Origin: UBA6522 sp965221035
GTDB lineage: Bacteria; Pseudomonadota; Gammaproteobacteria; Steroidobacterales; Rariloculaceae
Direction of reading: 5' to 3'
Length of the DNA: 64,000 bases
Assembly: GCA_965221035.1 (NCBI GenBank)
Contig: OZ244860.1
Location: forward strand, 1,674,001 to 1,738,000
How positions within the stretch are numbered: the first letter of the stretch is position 1; each line of letters begins with the position of its first letter. Of the stretch, positions 35,788 through 44,006 are shown in pieces. The notes under the pieces were generated by a model. The model was given only the letters and a program-made list of their open reading frames with translations, had not been told where the DNA came from and ran no database searches. The translations under genes were made by a program, and so were the position numbers.

Positions 35788-36519
35788 ATGACAACCAAAC
35801 GACTCTACCACTCCGTGGCCGAACGCATCACCACCATGATCGACGACGGCACGTTCCCGCCCAACAGCCGGCTGCCGGGCGAACGGGAGCTGGCCGACCA
35901 ACTCGGCGTCAGCCGGGTGACGGTCCGGGAGGCCGAGATCTTCCTGCAGGCGCAGGGCATGATCCAGGTCAAGACGGGTTCCGGAGCCTATGTGCTGGAC
36001 CCGTCAAACTACAATGGCAGCCTGCCGAACGTCAGCGCCTTCGAGTTGACTGAAGCCCGCACGCTGTTCGAGTCCGAAGCGGCCGCGCTGGCGGCCCGGG
36101 ACATCAGCGACGGGACGCTGAGCGTTCTGGAGGGACACCTTCGGAAAATGCGCGGCAACGACCGCGAAGCCGAATTGGCGGACCGGGAATTCCATCGGAC
36201 CATCGCGTTGGCTTCCGGCAATGCCGCCGTTCTTTACGTCGTGGAAATGCTGTGGCGGATACGCCTGGAGTCCAAGCCGGTGCGCAAGGTCTACGATTCG
36301 GTGTGTCATGACGACGCCGATGCGCGCGAGGCCGAGCACCGGGAAATTCTCGACGCGTTGCGCGCGCGGGACCCGGCGGCCGCCCGCATCGCCATGCGTG
36401 AGCATTTCCGGCGCCTGATCGAGTCGATGCTGGACGTTACCGAAGAGCAGGCGCTGGAAGAACTTCGCCGCAAGGCAACCGAGAGCCGAGAAAGGTTCCT
36501 CACCAGTTTTCAGCTCTGA
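35788..36519 (+). CDS. GntR-family (FadR subfamily) transcriptional regulator
   Basis: 243 aa. N-terminal winged HTH: RLYHSVAERITTMIDDGTFP, then LPGERELADQLGVSRVTVRE, then IFLQAQGMIQVKTGSGAYV. The all-helical FCD effector domain follows, with LTEARTLFESEAAALAARDI, ADREFHRTIALASGN, and AEHREILDALRARDPAAAR supplying the metal/ligand His and Asp residues. Members near uronate genes respond to uronates or KDG/KDPG. It is the only regulator in the alginate locus, so control of both receptors and the MFS operon is likely. ATG 35788 preferred to an upstream in-frame start. Its last 8 codons recur upstream of the MFS gene. Confidence 0.9.
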   Translation: MTTKRLYHSVAERITTMIDDGTFPPNSRLPGERELADQLGVSRVTVREAEIFLQAQGMIQVKTGSGAYVLDPSNYNGSLPNVSAFELTEARTLFESEAAALAARDISDGTLSVLEGHLRKMRGNDREAELADREFHRTIALASGNAAVLYVVEMLWRIRLESKPVRKVYDSVCHDDADAREAEHREILDALRARDPAAARIAMREHFRRLIESMLDVTEEQALEELRRKATESRERFLTSFQL

Positions 36520-36530
36520 CTTCGGGCTCC
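36496..36530 (+). repeat. 35-bp direct repeat, copy 1 (end of the GntR gene)
   Basis: Covers the final codons and stop of the GntR gene plus a few downstream bases. It matches 39955-39989 at 32 of 35 positions. The two copies flank the second TonB receptor gene. Confidence 0.8.
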
Positions 36531-36584
36531 CGTATCCGCTGAGCCCGGCAAGATTCCCGCTGAGCCCAGCAAGTATCCATCAAT

Positions 36585-36617
36585 AAAAAAGGCAGCGCTC
36601 CGGTAAAGGGCGCTGCC
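36585..36617 (-). terminator. Rho-independent terminator of the second TonB receptor
   Basis: On the minus strand, an 8-bp stem GGCAGCGC/GCGCTGCC (36591-36598 with 36610-36617, extendable inward) is followed by TTTTTT (36585-36590). It lies 63 bp after the receptor stop and between two convergent genes. Confidence 0.8.
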
Positions 36618-36679
36618 TTGATCGTGCCTATGGCCGCACGAGGAACCGCGGTTCCCCGCAAGGCCATCGATTGCCGCAC

Positions 36680-39601
36680 TCAGAACGTGTAACGCGCTCC
36701 CAGGCTGAATCTGCGATCGCTTTCCCGAACCTGCCAGGCAGTGCCGGTGATACTGGAATTGATCAGTGGCTCGCCAGTCAGGTTCGTGATGCTGCCGACA
36801 ACAGTCAGTGCATCGGTTACGTTCCAGCTACCGGCCACATCCAGTTGATCGATCCCGTCACGGAAGCTGTTGCCCTGAGTAGGATCATTTTCAAGATCGA
36901 TGGAATTGCCTGCCACCAGCGCACCGATATGCTCGGTACGCTTTTGCGCGGTATCGTCCAGGAAACGCTCACGAGACGTCCAGGCCAGGCGAACATTCCA
37001 GTCCTGGTTTTCCCAGAACAGTTGAATGTTGTAGGAACTTTCGGAGATGTCTTCCAGAGCGACGCCATTCGGATCTTCGCTTTGCGCAAAGGTGTAGTTG
37101 GCATTGATGCCCAAACCGGACCAGACGCCAGGCAGGTGATCGAAGTTGTAAACGGTCCCCAATTCAAAGCCCTGGATCGTGCCATTGGCGCCATTGGTAC
37201 TCGTAGTCGTCTTCACGCCATTACGGCCTTGCGCCACGTACGTCTGAAATAGAGCTTCGTTAGCGGTATCGGTGTATGTCGCTGAATCTGCCTGAACGCC
37301 GGCAGGCAGAATACAGATCTGATCGAATGCGCCTGTATTATGGTTCTGGCCTGAAACACCGCCTGGAAAATAGGCGCAATACAGGCTTTCCTTCAGGAAT
37401 GAGGCCACATCCTTGTAGAACAGCGTAGCCGATACCAGGTTGCCTTCCCAGTAGCGTTCCACCGCGAAGTCGAACTGCGCGGCGCGGAAGGGCTCCAGCC
37501 CCGGATTGCCGCGGGTCGCCAGAATGACATCAGAATTGAAATTGTATGCGGGGCTCAGGTTTCCGAAGTTGGCGCGACGCATCACCTTGGCGCCACTGGC
37601 GCGCAAGATCGTGTTTTCGGTCAAATCCACCGCCACGTTGATGCTGGGCAGAAAGTCGGCGTACGTTTCGGTGTCGCTGACCAATTCGCCGCCCTGGTAA
37701 GCCGTTGAAGTCACTTCGGTTGCTACGTAACGGCCGCCCAATACAACACTGACGTCGTCAAAATCCAGTTCGCCCTGCAAGTAGAAGGCTGAAGTTTCTT
37801 CGCCAATGTGGGTATACGCCGAATTCCGGGGCGACAGATTACTGGCCAGGCTGCCGCTGACTTCCCTGTTCGTGCCTGCCAGCAACTGTTTGATAATGTC
37901 GAACGTGCCCTCGAGATCGCCGCTCAGCAGGGCTGCGTCATAGAGTATGAATGGCGCCGTCTGGTTTGCCGAGGCATAACCTGCCTGACTGAACAGGTCG
38001 CCCGGCTGGTAGGGAGTCACCAGCGTTCCGGGAAAGAGGGCGTCATACTCCGCCATGGTCCATACGACGTACTCGCTGCCGTCTGCCGTTTTCAGGTCCT
38101 GGTGCAGATTGGCCGTGCGAAACTCCGCGGAAGATCTTTCGTATTCCCTGTCGGTTGCGCGAAAACCCGCTTTCAACGCGGTAAACCAATCCAGATCGCC
38201 CGGGTTGCTGTACTCGAAATCGACACGGAAGGCGTCTTCCGCATTGAACACATCATCGGTGAGGTGCCTGAACTCGCGTAGCGCAAGCTTTTCCTGGTCC
38301 AGGTAGATATCCGGTTGGCCGACAAAGGTCACGCCGGGCACGGCATTGTGGTTGCTGGCGTCGATGATGGCGTCAACCAGAAACAGGTTCTGGGCCGCCG
38401 GGTTCAGAGCCTCCGCAGCCTGATCGTGCGCGCGCCAGTTGAATTCCGATTTCGGTTCGACCTGGTCGGACTCGGCCGTCGCATATTCGAAACCGATCTG
38501 CAGTTTGTCCGTTATGTCGAATGACCCGCCAAGGGCGTTCGAAAACGAGTCGGTTTCCCTGAATTCACTCCATGTTTTCGGAAGGATGAAAGCCCCTTCC
38601 AGCACATAGCCGCTGAGTTGGCCATTGGCGTCTTCATAGGCGGTGCCCAGAGCATTGGTGGGGCTGCCGCCCGCCATCAGCACCGAGTAGGCTTCTTCGC
38701 CGCCGTCGCGTTTCGTGAGGTTCGTGTCCATATACAGTTCGACCACGTCATTCGGAACCCACTGCAGGCTGACGTTCGCGGCCGTTCGTTCCCTGTTCTC
38801 TACCCAGGGCTCATATTTGTGCTCGCGTGAAAAGACATAGTTGCCGCTGGGCGTGTTTTGAGCGTCGTCGGCTGCATCGATCACACCATCGTTATTGATG
38901 TCGAAGCCATCCTGAACTCTCAGGTCGTTCTGGAATGTATCTTGCCGCAGCCTTCTGTCCTGGTACGAAAGAGACGCCACGACACCGAAAGAACCGCCAC
39001 CGTCAAGATCCCAGTTGTTGCCGTAGGTTCCGTTGAAGATGGGCGCCCAATGCTCCGTCTTGTCGGCGAATTCCGTATCCAGACTCGCCGAAAAGACCGG
39101 CTCCCGAAGATCGAGGGCTCTGAGCGTTCTCATGTTGATGGTGCCGCCCAACGCGCCTTCGATCATTTCCGCTGTTGGCGACTTGATCACTTCAACCGCC
39201 GAGAGGAAATTTGAAGGCATATCGTCGAGACTGATGCCGTTACGGCTCTCGCCAAGCGTGGAGCGTCCGTTGATCTCGACGCGGTTGTTCGGAAGGCCGC
39301 GAATGGATACCTCGTTGCCCACGCCATAATCGCGGTTGATCGATACGCCGGTAACGCGCTGCAGCGCTTCGGCGACGTTGTTGTCCGGAAGCTTGCCGAT
39401 GTCCTCGGCGACGATCGCATCGACGATGCGCGAGTCGTTGCGTTTCAGGGTGGCGGCCGCTTCCAGACTGGAGCGGATGCCGGTAACCACGATTTCCTCA
39501 AGCTCCTGACCCTGACCGTCCTGGGCGAGAGCCGCTGGACCTGCGGCCAGGGAAAGCGCGAATATTGTCAGCGTCGAGGCAACGCCATGTATTGTCTTCA
39601 T
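36680..39601 (-). CDS. TonB-dependent receptor (alginate locus, second copy)
   Basis: 973 aa outer-membrane receptor. Signal peptide MKTIHGVASTLTIFALSLAA up to ALAQ, TonB box-like LEEIVVTGIRSSLEAAA, plug with RIVDAIVAEDIGKLPDNNVA and VSIRGLPNNRVEINGRS, then a large barrel ending SLGARYTF (terminal Phe). The plug sequence belongs to the carbohydrate-type receptors (TIGR01782-like, family knowledge), common beside lyases. It is in inverse orientation between the GntR gene and the MFS operon and is flanked by the 35-bp repeats, which suggests it was inserted there. A clear terminator follows. Confidence 0.92.
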   Translation of the reverse strand: MKTIHGVASTLTIFALSLAAGPAALAQDGQGQELEEIVVTGIRSSLEAAATLKRNDSRIVDAIVAEDIGKLPDNNVAEALQRVTGVSINRDYGVGNEVSIRGLPNNRVEINGRSTLGESRNGISLDDMPSNFLSAVEVIKSPTAEMIEGALGGTINMRTLRALDLREPVFSASLDTEFADKTEHWAPIFNGTYGNNWDLDGGGSFGVVASLSYQDRRLRQDTFQNDLRVQDGFDINNDGVIDAADDAQNTPSGNYVFSREHKYEPWVENRERTAANVSLQWVPNDVVELYMDTNLTKRDGGEEAYSVLMAGGSPTNALGTAYEDANGQLSGYVLEGAFILPKTWSEFRETDSFSNALGGSFDITDKLQIGFEYATAESDQVEPKSEFNWRAHDQAAEALNPAAQNLFLVDAIIDASNHNAVPGVTFVGQPDIYLDQEKLALREFRHLTDDVFNAEDAFRVDFEYSNPGDLDWFTALKAGFRATDREYERSSAEFRTANLHQDLKTADGSEYVVWTMAEYDALFPGTLVTPYQPGDLFSQAGYASANQTAPFILYDAALLSGDLEGTFDIIKQLLAGTNREVSGSLASNLSPRNSAYTHIGEETSAFYLQGELDFDDVSVVLGGRYVATEVTSTAYQGGELVSDTETYADFLPSINVAVDLTENTILRASGAKVMRRANFGNLSPAYNFNSDVILATRGNPGLEPFRAAQFDFAVERYWEGNLVSATLFYKDVASFLKESLYCAYFPGGVSGQNHNTGAFDQICILPAGVQADSATYTDTANEALFQTYVAQGRNGVKTTTSTNGANGTIQGFELGTVYNFDHLPGVWSGLGINANYTFAQSEDPNGVALEDISESSYNIQLFWENQDWNVRLAWTSRERFLDDTAQKRTEHIGALVAGNSIDLENDPTQGNSFRDGIDQLDVAGSWNVTDALTVVGSITNLTGEPLINSSITGTAWQVRESDRRFSLGARYTF

Positions 39602-39799
39602 TCTATGAATCCCTCAATTTTTTAATCGAAACGTGTGGAAAAGTCGCAACACACCTGCACCAGGACTCAATCCGCACCTGCTGGTGGTCAGTGGTACGGT
39701 ACTCCGGTATTTCCAGCAGCGATGCGGTCGGCAGGCCATCGGCCACAAGGCCGAGGCTCTGTCAAGGACAGGCCCGCCAACTGGGTCAGGCACGCCACT

Positions 39800-39835
39800 A
39801 TACCGATTTTCATACCGATTTCAATACCCAATTAC
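39800..39835. promoter_or_regulatory. Tandem half-sites of the GntR type
   Basis: Three direct units at 12-bp spacing: ATACCGATTTTC, ATACCGATTTCA, ATACCCAATTAC. Each resembles the half-site ATACCAATT of UxuR/ExuR-like operators, compare TGGTATACCA at 32638. A cluster of half-sites between two divergent uptake genes suggests cooperative GntR binding. Confidence 0.5.
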
Positions 39836-39954
39836 CCATTCCACATGGCCAACCCGCATGGTTGACCGATGTAGTGCCCAATGCTAGAGTCCATGCGCAC
39901 TCCTATGGGTGGGGGCGTTCTTCAAACGGTCGGGATGCCACTAACGACAATCGA

Positions 39955-39989
39955 TTCCTCACCAGTTTCGAGCTCTGACTTCGGACTCC
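39955..39989 (+). repeat. 35-bp direct repeat, copy 2 (vestige of the GntR gene end)
   Basis: Near-copy of 36496-36530, including the codons for FLTSF.L and the TGA, although no GntR gene precedes it here. It ends 50 bp before the MFS start codon. Confidence 0.8.
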
Positions 39990-40039
39990 AAATGCCCACA
40001 CCAGGCAATCCACAACAAAGAAAGGGAAGTTGACACGAT

Positions 40040-41317
40040 ATGTTTCGCGGATATCTGAGATGGGTCGTGGTCAGCCTCGTGGCCATCGCCACGGTCATCA
40101 ACTATGTCGACCGCAACGCGCTGGCCATCATGTGGGTCGAGATGGGTCCGGAACTGGGCATGGACGAATTCGACTATGCCCGGCTCATCATGGTCTTCAT
40201 GGTCGGCTACGCCATCGGCCAGGCCCTGTTCGGCAAGATTTTCGACATGATCGGCACGCGGCTCGGATTCGTGCTTGCGATCGTCATCTGGTCCGTTTCC
40301 ATCATGCTGCACGCCGTCACGCGCAGTTTCGGTACGCTTGCGGCGATGCGCTTCACCCTGGCGTTCGGCGAAGCCGGCAACTGGCCCGGCGCGACCAAGA
40401 GCAACGCGGAGTGGTTTCCTATCCGGGAACGCGCGCTCGCGCAGGGCATATTCAATTCCGGGGCGTCGCTCGGGGCGGTCATTTCCGCGCCCGCCATCGC
40501 GCTTCTGTACCTGCAGTTCGGCTGGCAGGCCACTTTCGTCATCATCGGCCTGTTCGGATTCGTGTGGCTCGTGCCCTGGCTGCTCATATTCAAGGCTCCG
40601 CCGGACCGCCACCCGTGGCTCTCCGCCGAAGAACGCGAGTACATCCTCACGGGCCAGCGGGATGAAAGCGCGTCCGACGGCGAGGAACAGGCCGCGCCCG
40701 GCTGGTTCGAAATGCTGCGCTATCGCCAGAGCTGGTCCGTGGTCGTCTCAAGGTTCTTCCTGGACCCCGTGTGGTGGCTGTTCGTCAGTTGGCTGCCGAT
40801 CTACCTCGCCGCGACGTTCGGTTTCGACATCGCGCAGATCGGATTTTCCGCCTGGGTTCCCTATGTCGGCGCCGTGGCGGGCGCGCTGTTCGGCGGCTGG
40901 CTGGCGCGCTACCTGCTCGAACGGGGCCGGACGGTCGATTTCGCGCGCAAGCTGACGGTCACGCTGGGCGGGGCCATCATGCTGCCGGCGCTGCTTCTGA
41001 CCGCGGCTGCATCCACGCCACTGTCGGCGATACTCCTCATCGCGGTCATCCTGTTTGGGTTTCAGATCGCGATCGGCAACATCCAGACACTGCCGAGCGA
41101 CTTCTTCTCCGGCAAGTCTGTAGGTTCACTCGCCGGTGTCGGTGGAGCGGCAGCCGTGGCCGGGGTACTGATCACCACCGAACTCATCCCGAGGATTGTC
41201 GAGGCATCGGGCTCGTTCGCCCCCGCGTTCATCTGGGGCGCGGCGCTGGTGCCGCTCGCGGTCATTTCGGTATGGGTCTTCGGCGGGCGGATTCGGCCGG
41301 TCACCACGGAAAACTAA
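40040..41317 (+). CDS. MFS transporter, hexuronate/anion:cation symporter type
   Basis: 425 aa, 12 predicted membrane helices. VVVSLVAIATVINYVDRNAL with the early Asp-Arg, GYAIGQALFGKIFDMIGTRL between TM2 and TM3, and FTLAFGEAGNWPGATKSNAE are signatures of the ACS family (ExuT, GudP, DgoT). It probably carries unsaturated monouronate/DEH or hexuronate across the inner membrane. First gene of a rightward operon with the SDR, aldolase and kinase genes. Confidence 0.9.
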   Translation: MFRGYLRWVVVSLVAIATVINYVDRNALAIMWVEMGPELGMDEFDYARLIMVFMVGYAIGQALFGKIFDMIGTRLGFVLAIVIWSVSIMLHAVTRSFGTLAAMRFTLAFGEAGNWPGATKSNAEWFPIRERALAQGIFNSGASLGAVISAPAIALLYLQFGWQATFVIIGLFGFVWLVPWLLIFKAPPDRHPWLSAEEREYILTGQRDESASDGEEQAAPGWFEMLRYRQSWSVVVSRFFLDPVWWLFVSWLPIYLAATFGFDIAQIGFSAWVPYVGAVAGALFGGWLARYLLERGRTVDFARKLTVTLGGAIMLPALLLTAAASTPLSAILLIAVILFGFQIAIGNIQTLPSDFFSGKSVGSLAGVGGAAAVAGVLITTELIPRIVEASGSFAPAFIWGAALVPLAVISVWVFGGRIRPVTTEN

Positions 41318-41389
41318 CGGGGCACAAACCTGATATTGTTGTATCGGGCGGATGCAGCACCAGGCAAGGACGTCATTCAGGGACTTGAT

Positions 41390-42142
41390 ATGAGTATTGA
41401 GAACAAGGTTGCGATCGTCGCGGGCGGTTCGCGGGATATCGGCAGGGCCGTTTCGGAAACGCTGGCCGGCCTGGGCGCCAGGGTCGCGTTCACGTGGTGC
41501 AACAGTTCCGGGGATGGCAAGGCCACGGCCGCGGCCATTGAAGCGGCCGGCGGGCAGGCGATCTCAGTGCGCTGCGACATGACCAGTGCTTCGGACGTGG
41601 AAAACCTGGTTCGGGAAACGCGCGGAGCCTTCGGCGATTCGATCGGTATCCTCGTCAATGTCACCGGCGGACTCGTGGAGCGCAAGCCGCTTGCCGAAAT
41701 GGACGAGGCGTTCTTTGAGCACATCATGAAACTCAATTTGACCAGCGCATTCCTGACGTGCAAGTTCGTGGTTCCACACATGAGCGAAGGCGGTTCCATC
41801 GTCAATCTCGCTTCCCAGGCGGGACGCGATGGCGGCGGCCCCGGGGCCGTGGCCTACGCGACGTCGAAGGGCGCGGTGATGACGATGACGCGCGCGCTCG
41901 CCAAGGAACTGGGCCCCTCCAGCATCCGTGTGAATTGCGTCTGCCCGGGAATGATCGCCACGACCTTTCACGATACGTTCACCAAGGATGCGGTCAGGGC
42001 CAACGTCGCCGCGTCCACGCCCCTGCGCCGCGAAGGAAGCTCCCAGGAGATCGCGGACCTGGTCGCCTACCTGGCTTCCCCGCAGGCGAGCTTCGTCACC
42101 GGTGCAAGCGTGGACATCAACGGCGGATTGTATTTCTCCTGA
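41390..42142 (+). CDS. SDR-family oxidoreductase, probable DEH reductase
   Basis: 250 aa short-chain dehydrogenase. Rossmann motif VAGGSRDIGRAVSE (TGxxxGxG variant), the usual NNAG replaced by NVTGG, and catalytic Ser and YxxxK in NLASQAGRDG and VAYATSKGAVM. In alginate loci an SDR at this place reduces 4-deoxy-L-erythro-5-hexoseulose uronate (DEH) to KDG; followed here by KDPG aldolase and KDG kinase, the same role is very likely. Start ATG 41390. The next gene begins 13 bp after its stop. Confidence 0.85.
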   Translation: MSIENKVAIVAGGSRDIGRAVSETLAGLGARVAFTWCNSSGDGKATAAAIEAAGGQAISVRCDMTSASDVENLVRETRGAFGDSIGILVNVTGGLVERKPLAEMDEAFFEHIMKLNLTSAFLTCKFVVPHMSEGGSIVNLASQAGRDGGGPGAVAYATSKGAVMTMTRALAKELGPSSIRVNCVCPGMIATTFHDTFTKDAVRANVAASTPLRREGSSQEIADLVAYLASPQASFVTGASVDINGGLYFS

Positions 42143-42155
42143 CGGTGGACCACCC

Positions 42156-42893
42156 GTGACGAGCGTTTCATTGCATGGGGCGGAAGGCCGCCCGGCCGAA
42201 GACGGCCGATCTCCCGACGATGCATCCCGGCTGACCGCGCTGCTCCAGGTCACGCCGGTCGTGCCCGTCGTGGTCATCGAAGACGCCTCGCGCGCCGTGC
42301 CGGTCGCCCGGGCCCTGGTCGCGGGCGGGCTGCCGAACGTGGAGATCACCCTGCGCACGTCCGCGGCGATCGATGCCATCGGCGCCGTGGCCGCCGACGT
42401 GCCGGAGGCGCACGTGGGCGCCGGCACCGTGCTGAGCCAGGAACAGGCCCGGACGGCCGTTTCGGCCGGCGCCCGGTTCATAGTGTCGCCCGGCCTGGAC
42501 GAAGGCGTCGTCTCCGTTGCCGGCGAATTGTCGGTCCCCGTCATGCCCGGCGTGACCACGCCCAGCGAAGTGCAGCGGGCGTGGAACCTCGGCCTGCGGG
42601 TGCTGAAGTACTTCCCGGCAAGCCTGGCGGGCGGCATTCCCATGCTCAAGGCCCTCGGATCCGTATTCCGAGACGTGAAATTCATACCCACGGGAGGCAT
42701 CTCTGCCGGCAATCTTCGAGACTATCTCGAGGTGCCGTCGGTGACCGCCTGCGGCGGAAGCTGGCTCACGCCATCCGGCGCCATCGCCGGCGGCGACTAC
42801 GCAGGGATCACGCGCCTGGCGGCTGAAGCGGTCGCCATCGCAGGGCGGGCAGAGGGTCAACCCGCCTCCTCCGCGAACCGGGCGGGAGGATAG
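42156..42893 (+). CDS. eda: 2-dehydro-3-deoxy-phosphogluconate (KDPG) aldolase
   Basis: Class I aldolase splitting KDPG into pyruvate and glyceraldehyde-3-phosphate. 245 aa; the core begins at RLTALLQVTPVVPVVVIEDA after a 30-residue extension. Motifs: GGLPNVEITLRTSAAIDAI (catalytic Glu), VGAGTVLSQEQA, SPGLDE, VMPGVTTPSEV, RVLKYFPASLAGG (Schiff-base Lys) and IPTGGIS (phosphate site). GTG start at 42156 overlaps no other gene. Three bases separate its stop from the KDG kinase start, so coupling is likely. Confidence 0.92.
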   Translation: MTSVSLHGAEGRPAEDGRSPDDASRLTALLQVTPVVPVVVIEDASRAVPVARALVAGGLPNVEITLRTSAAIDAIGAVAADVPEAHVGAGTVLSQEQARTAVSAGARFIVSPGLDEGVVSVAGELSVPVMPGVTTPSEVQRAWNLGLRVLKYFPASLAGGIPMLKALGSVFRDVKFIPTGGISAGNLRDYLEVPSVTACGGSWLTPSGAIAGGDYAGITRLAAEAVAIAGRAEGQPASSANRAGG

Positions 42894-42896
42894 CCC

Positions 42897-43925
42897 TTGG
42901 CCGAATTCGTAACCCTTGGCGAGATCATGCTGCGTCTCAAGACGCCGCGCCACGAACGCTTTTTCCAGTCGCCCTCGCTCGAGGCCACCTTCGGGGGCGG
43001 CGAGGCCAACGTGGCGGTCGCCCTGGCCAACTTCGGGCTGGATGCCGCGTTCGTCACCGCCCTGCCCGACAACGACATCGGCGAGTCCGCCCTTCGCGAA
43101 TTGCGGCGATTCGGCGTCGATACTTCCCATATCAACCGTTCCGGCGATCGCGTCGGCATCTACTTTCTCGAAGTCGGCGCCAACCAGCGGCCCTCGAAGG
43201 TCGTCTACGACCGCGCCGGCTCATCGATCTGCAACGCACAACCCGGCGACTTCGACTGGCCTGCGATTTTTCACGGCGCCCGCTGGTTCCACATCACGGG
43301 CATTACCCCGGCGCTCAGCGCATCCGCGGCCGAACTGAGCCTCGAGGCCGTTATCGCGGCCAGGGAAGCCGGCGTCACCGTATCCTGCGACTTCAATTTC
43401 CGCGGCAAGCTGTGGAAATACGGCAAATCGGCTCCGAAAGTGATGACCGAACTCGTGAAGCACGTCGACATCGGCATCGCCAACGAAGAGGATTGCCAGA
43501 AATCGCTGGGCATTTCCGCCGGCGTTAACGTCAAGGCGGGCAAGCTGGACCCGGCCCGCTACGAGGCCCTGAGCGCGAAGGTGCTGACGCAATACCCCGA
43601 CATGGCCATGATCGCGATCACCCTGCGCGAGTCGCACAGCGCCGACCGCAACGGCTGGTCCGCGTGCCTGCGCGACTCCGAAGCGTTCAGGTTATCGCGG
43701 CGGTACGAGATCACGGACATCATAGACCGCGTCGGCGGCGGGGACAGTTTCGCTTCCGGCCTGATCTACGGCCTGAACGCCTACGACGACCCGCAGCAGG
43801 CCCTGGAGTTCGCGGTCGCCGCAAGCTGCCTCAAGCACTCGATCTCGGGCGATTTCAATCGCGTGACCGTCGCCGAAGCGGTGCGCCTCATGGGAGGCGA
43901 CGCTTCGGGGCGCGTGCAAAGGTAA
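42897..43925 (+). CDS. kdgK: 2-keto-3-deoxygluconate kinase (PfkB family)
   Basis: Phosphorylates KDG to KDPG. 342 aa. N-terminal FVTLGEIMLRLKTP and GGGEANVAVALANFGLDAAF form the PfkB substrate lid and glycine motif; the C-terminal anion-hole/catalytic motif is DIIDRVGGGDSFASGLIYGL. TTG start directly behind the aldolase stop. Together with the SDR and aldolase it forms the complete DEH to pyruvate/GAP route. Confidence 0.92.
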   Translation: MAEFVTLGEIMLRLKTPRHERFFQSPSLEATFGGGEANVAVALANFGLDAAFVTALPDNDIGESALRELRRFGVDTSHINRSGDRVGIYFLEVGANQRPSKVVYDRAGSSICNAQPGDFDWPAIFHGARWFHITGITPALSASAAELSLEAVIAAREAGVTVSCDFNFRGKLWKYGKSAPKVMTELVKHVDIGIANEEDCQKSLGISAGVNVKAGKLDPARYEALSAKVLTQYPDMAMIAITLRESHSADRNGWSACLRDSEAFRLSRRYEITDIIDRVGGGDSFASGLIYGLNAYDDPQQALEFAVAASCLKHSISGDFNRVTVAEAVRLMGGDASGRVQR

Positions 43926-44006
43926 GCGGGCGCGGAACCACGGTCACTCCTCGCCTGTGCCGGAGAGGCCCGTCCCGAAAAATGCCCGCGTCACGGAAGA
44001 ACTGAC

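Larger units (their letters stand above)
39602..40039. promoter_or_regulatory. Divergent regulatory region between TonB receptor 2 and the MFS operon
   Basis: 438 bp. It holds three tandem 12-bp units with ATACCSAWTT cores (39800-39835), the TTGACC/GCTAG motif shared with 18829-18857 (here 39859-39887), and a copy of the GntR gene end (39955-39989). No gene is convincing here. Both divergent promoters must lie in it. Confidence 0.65.
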
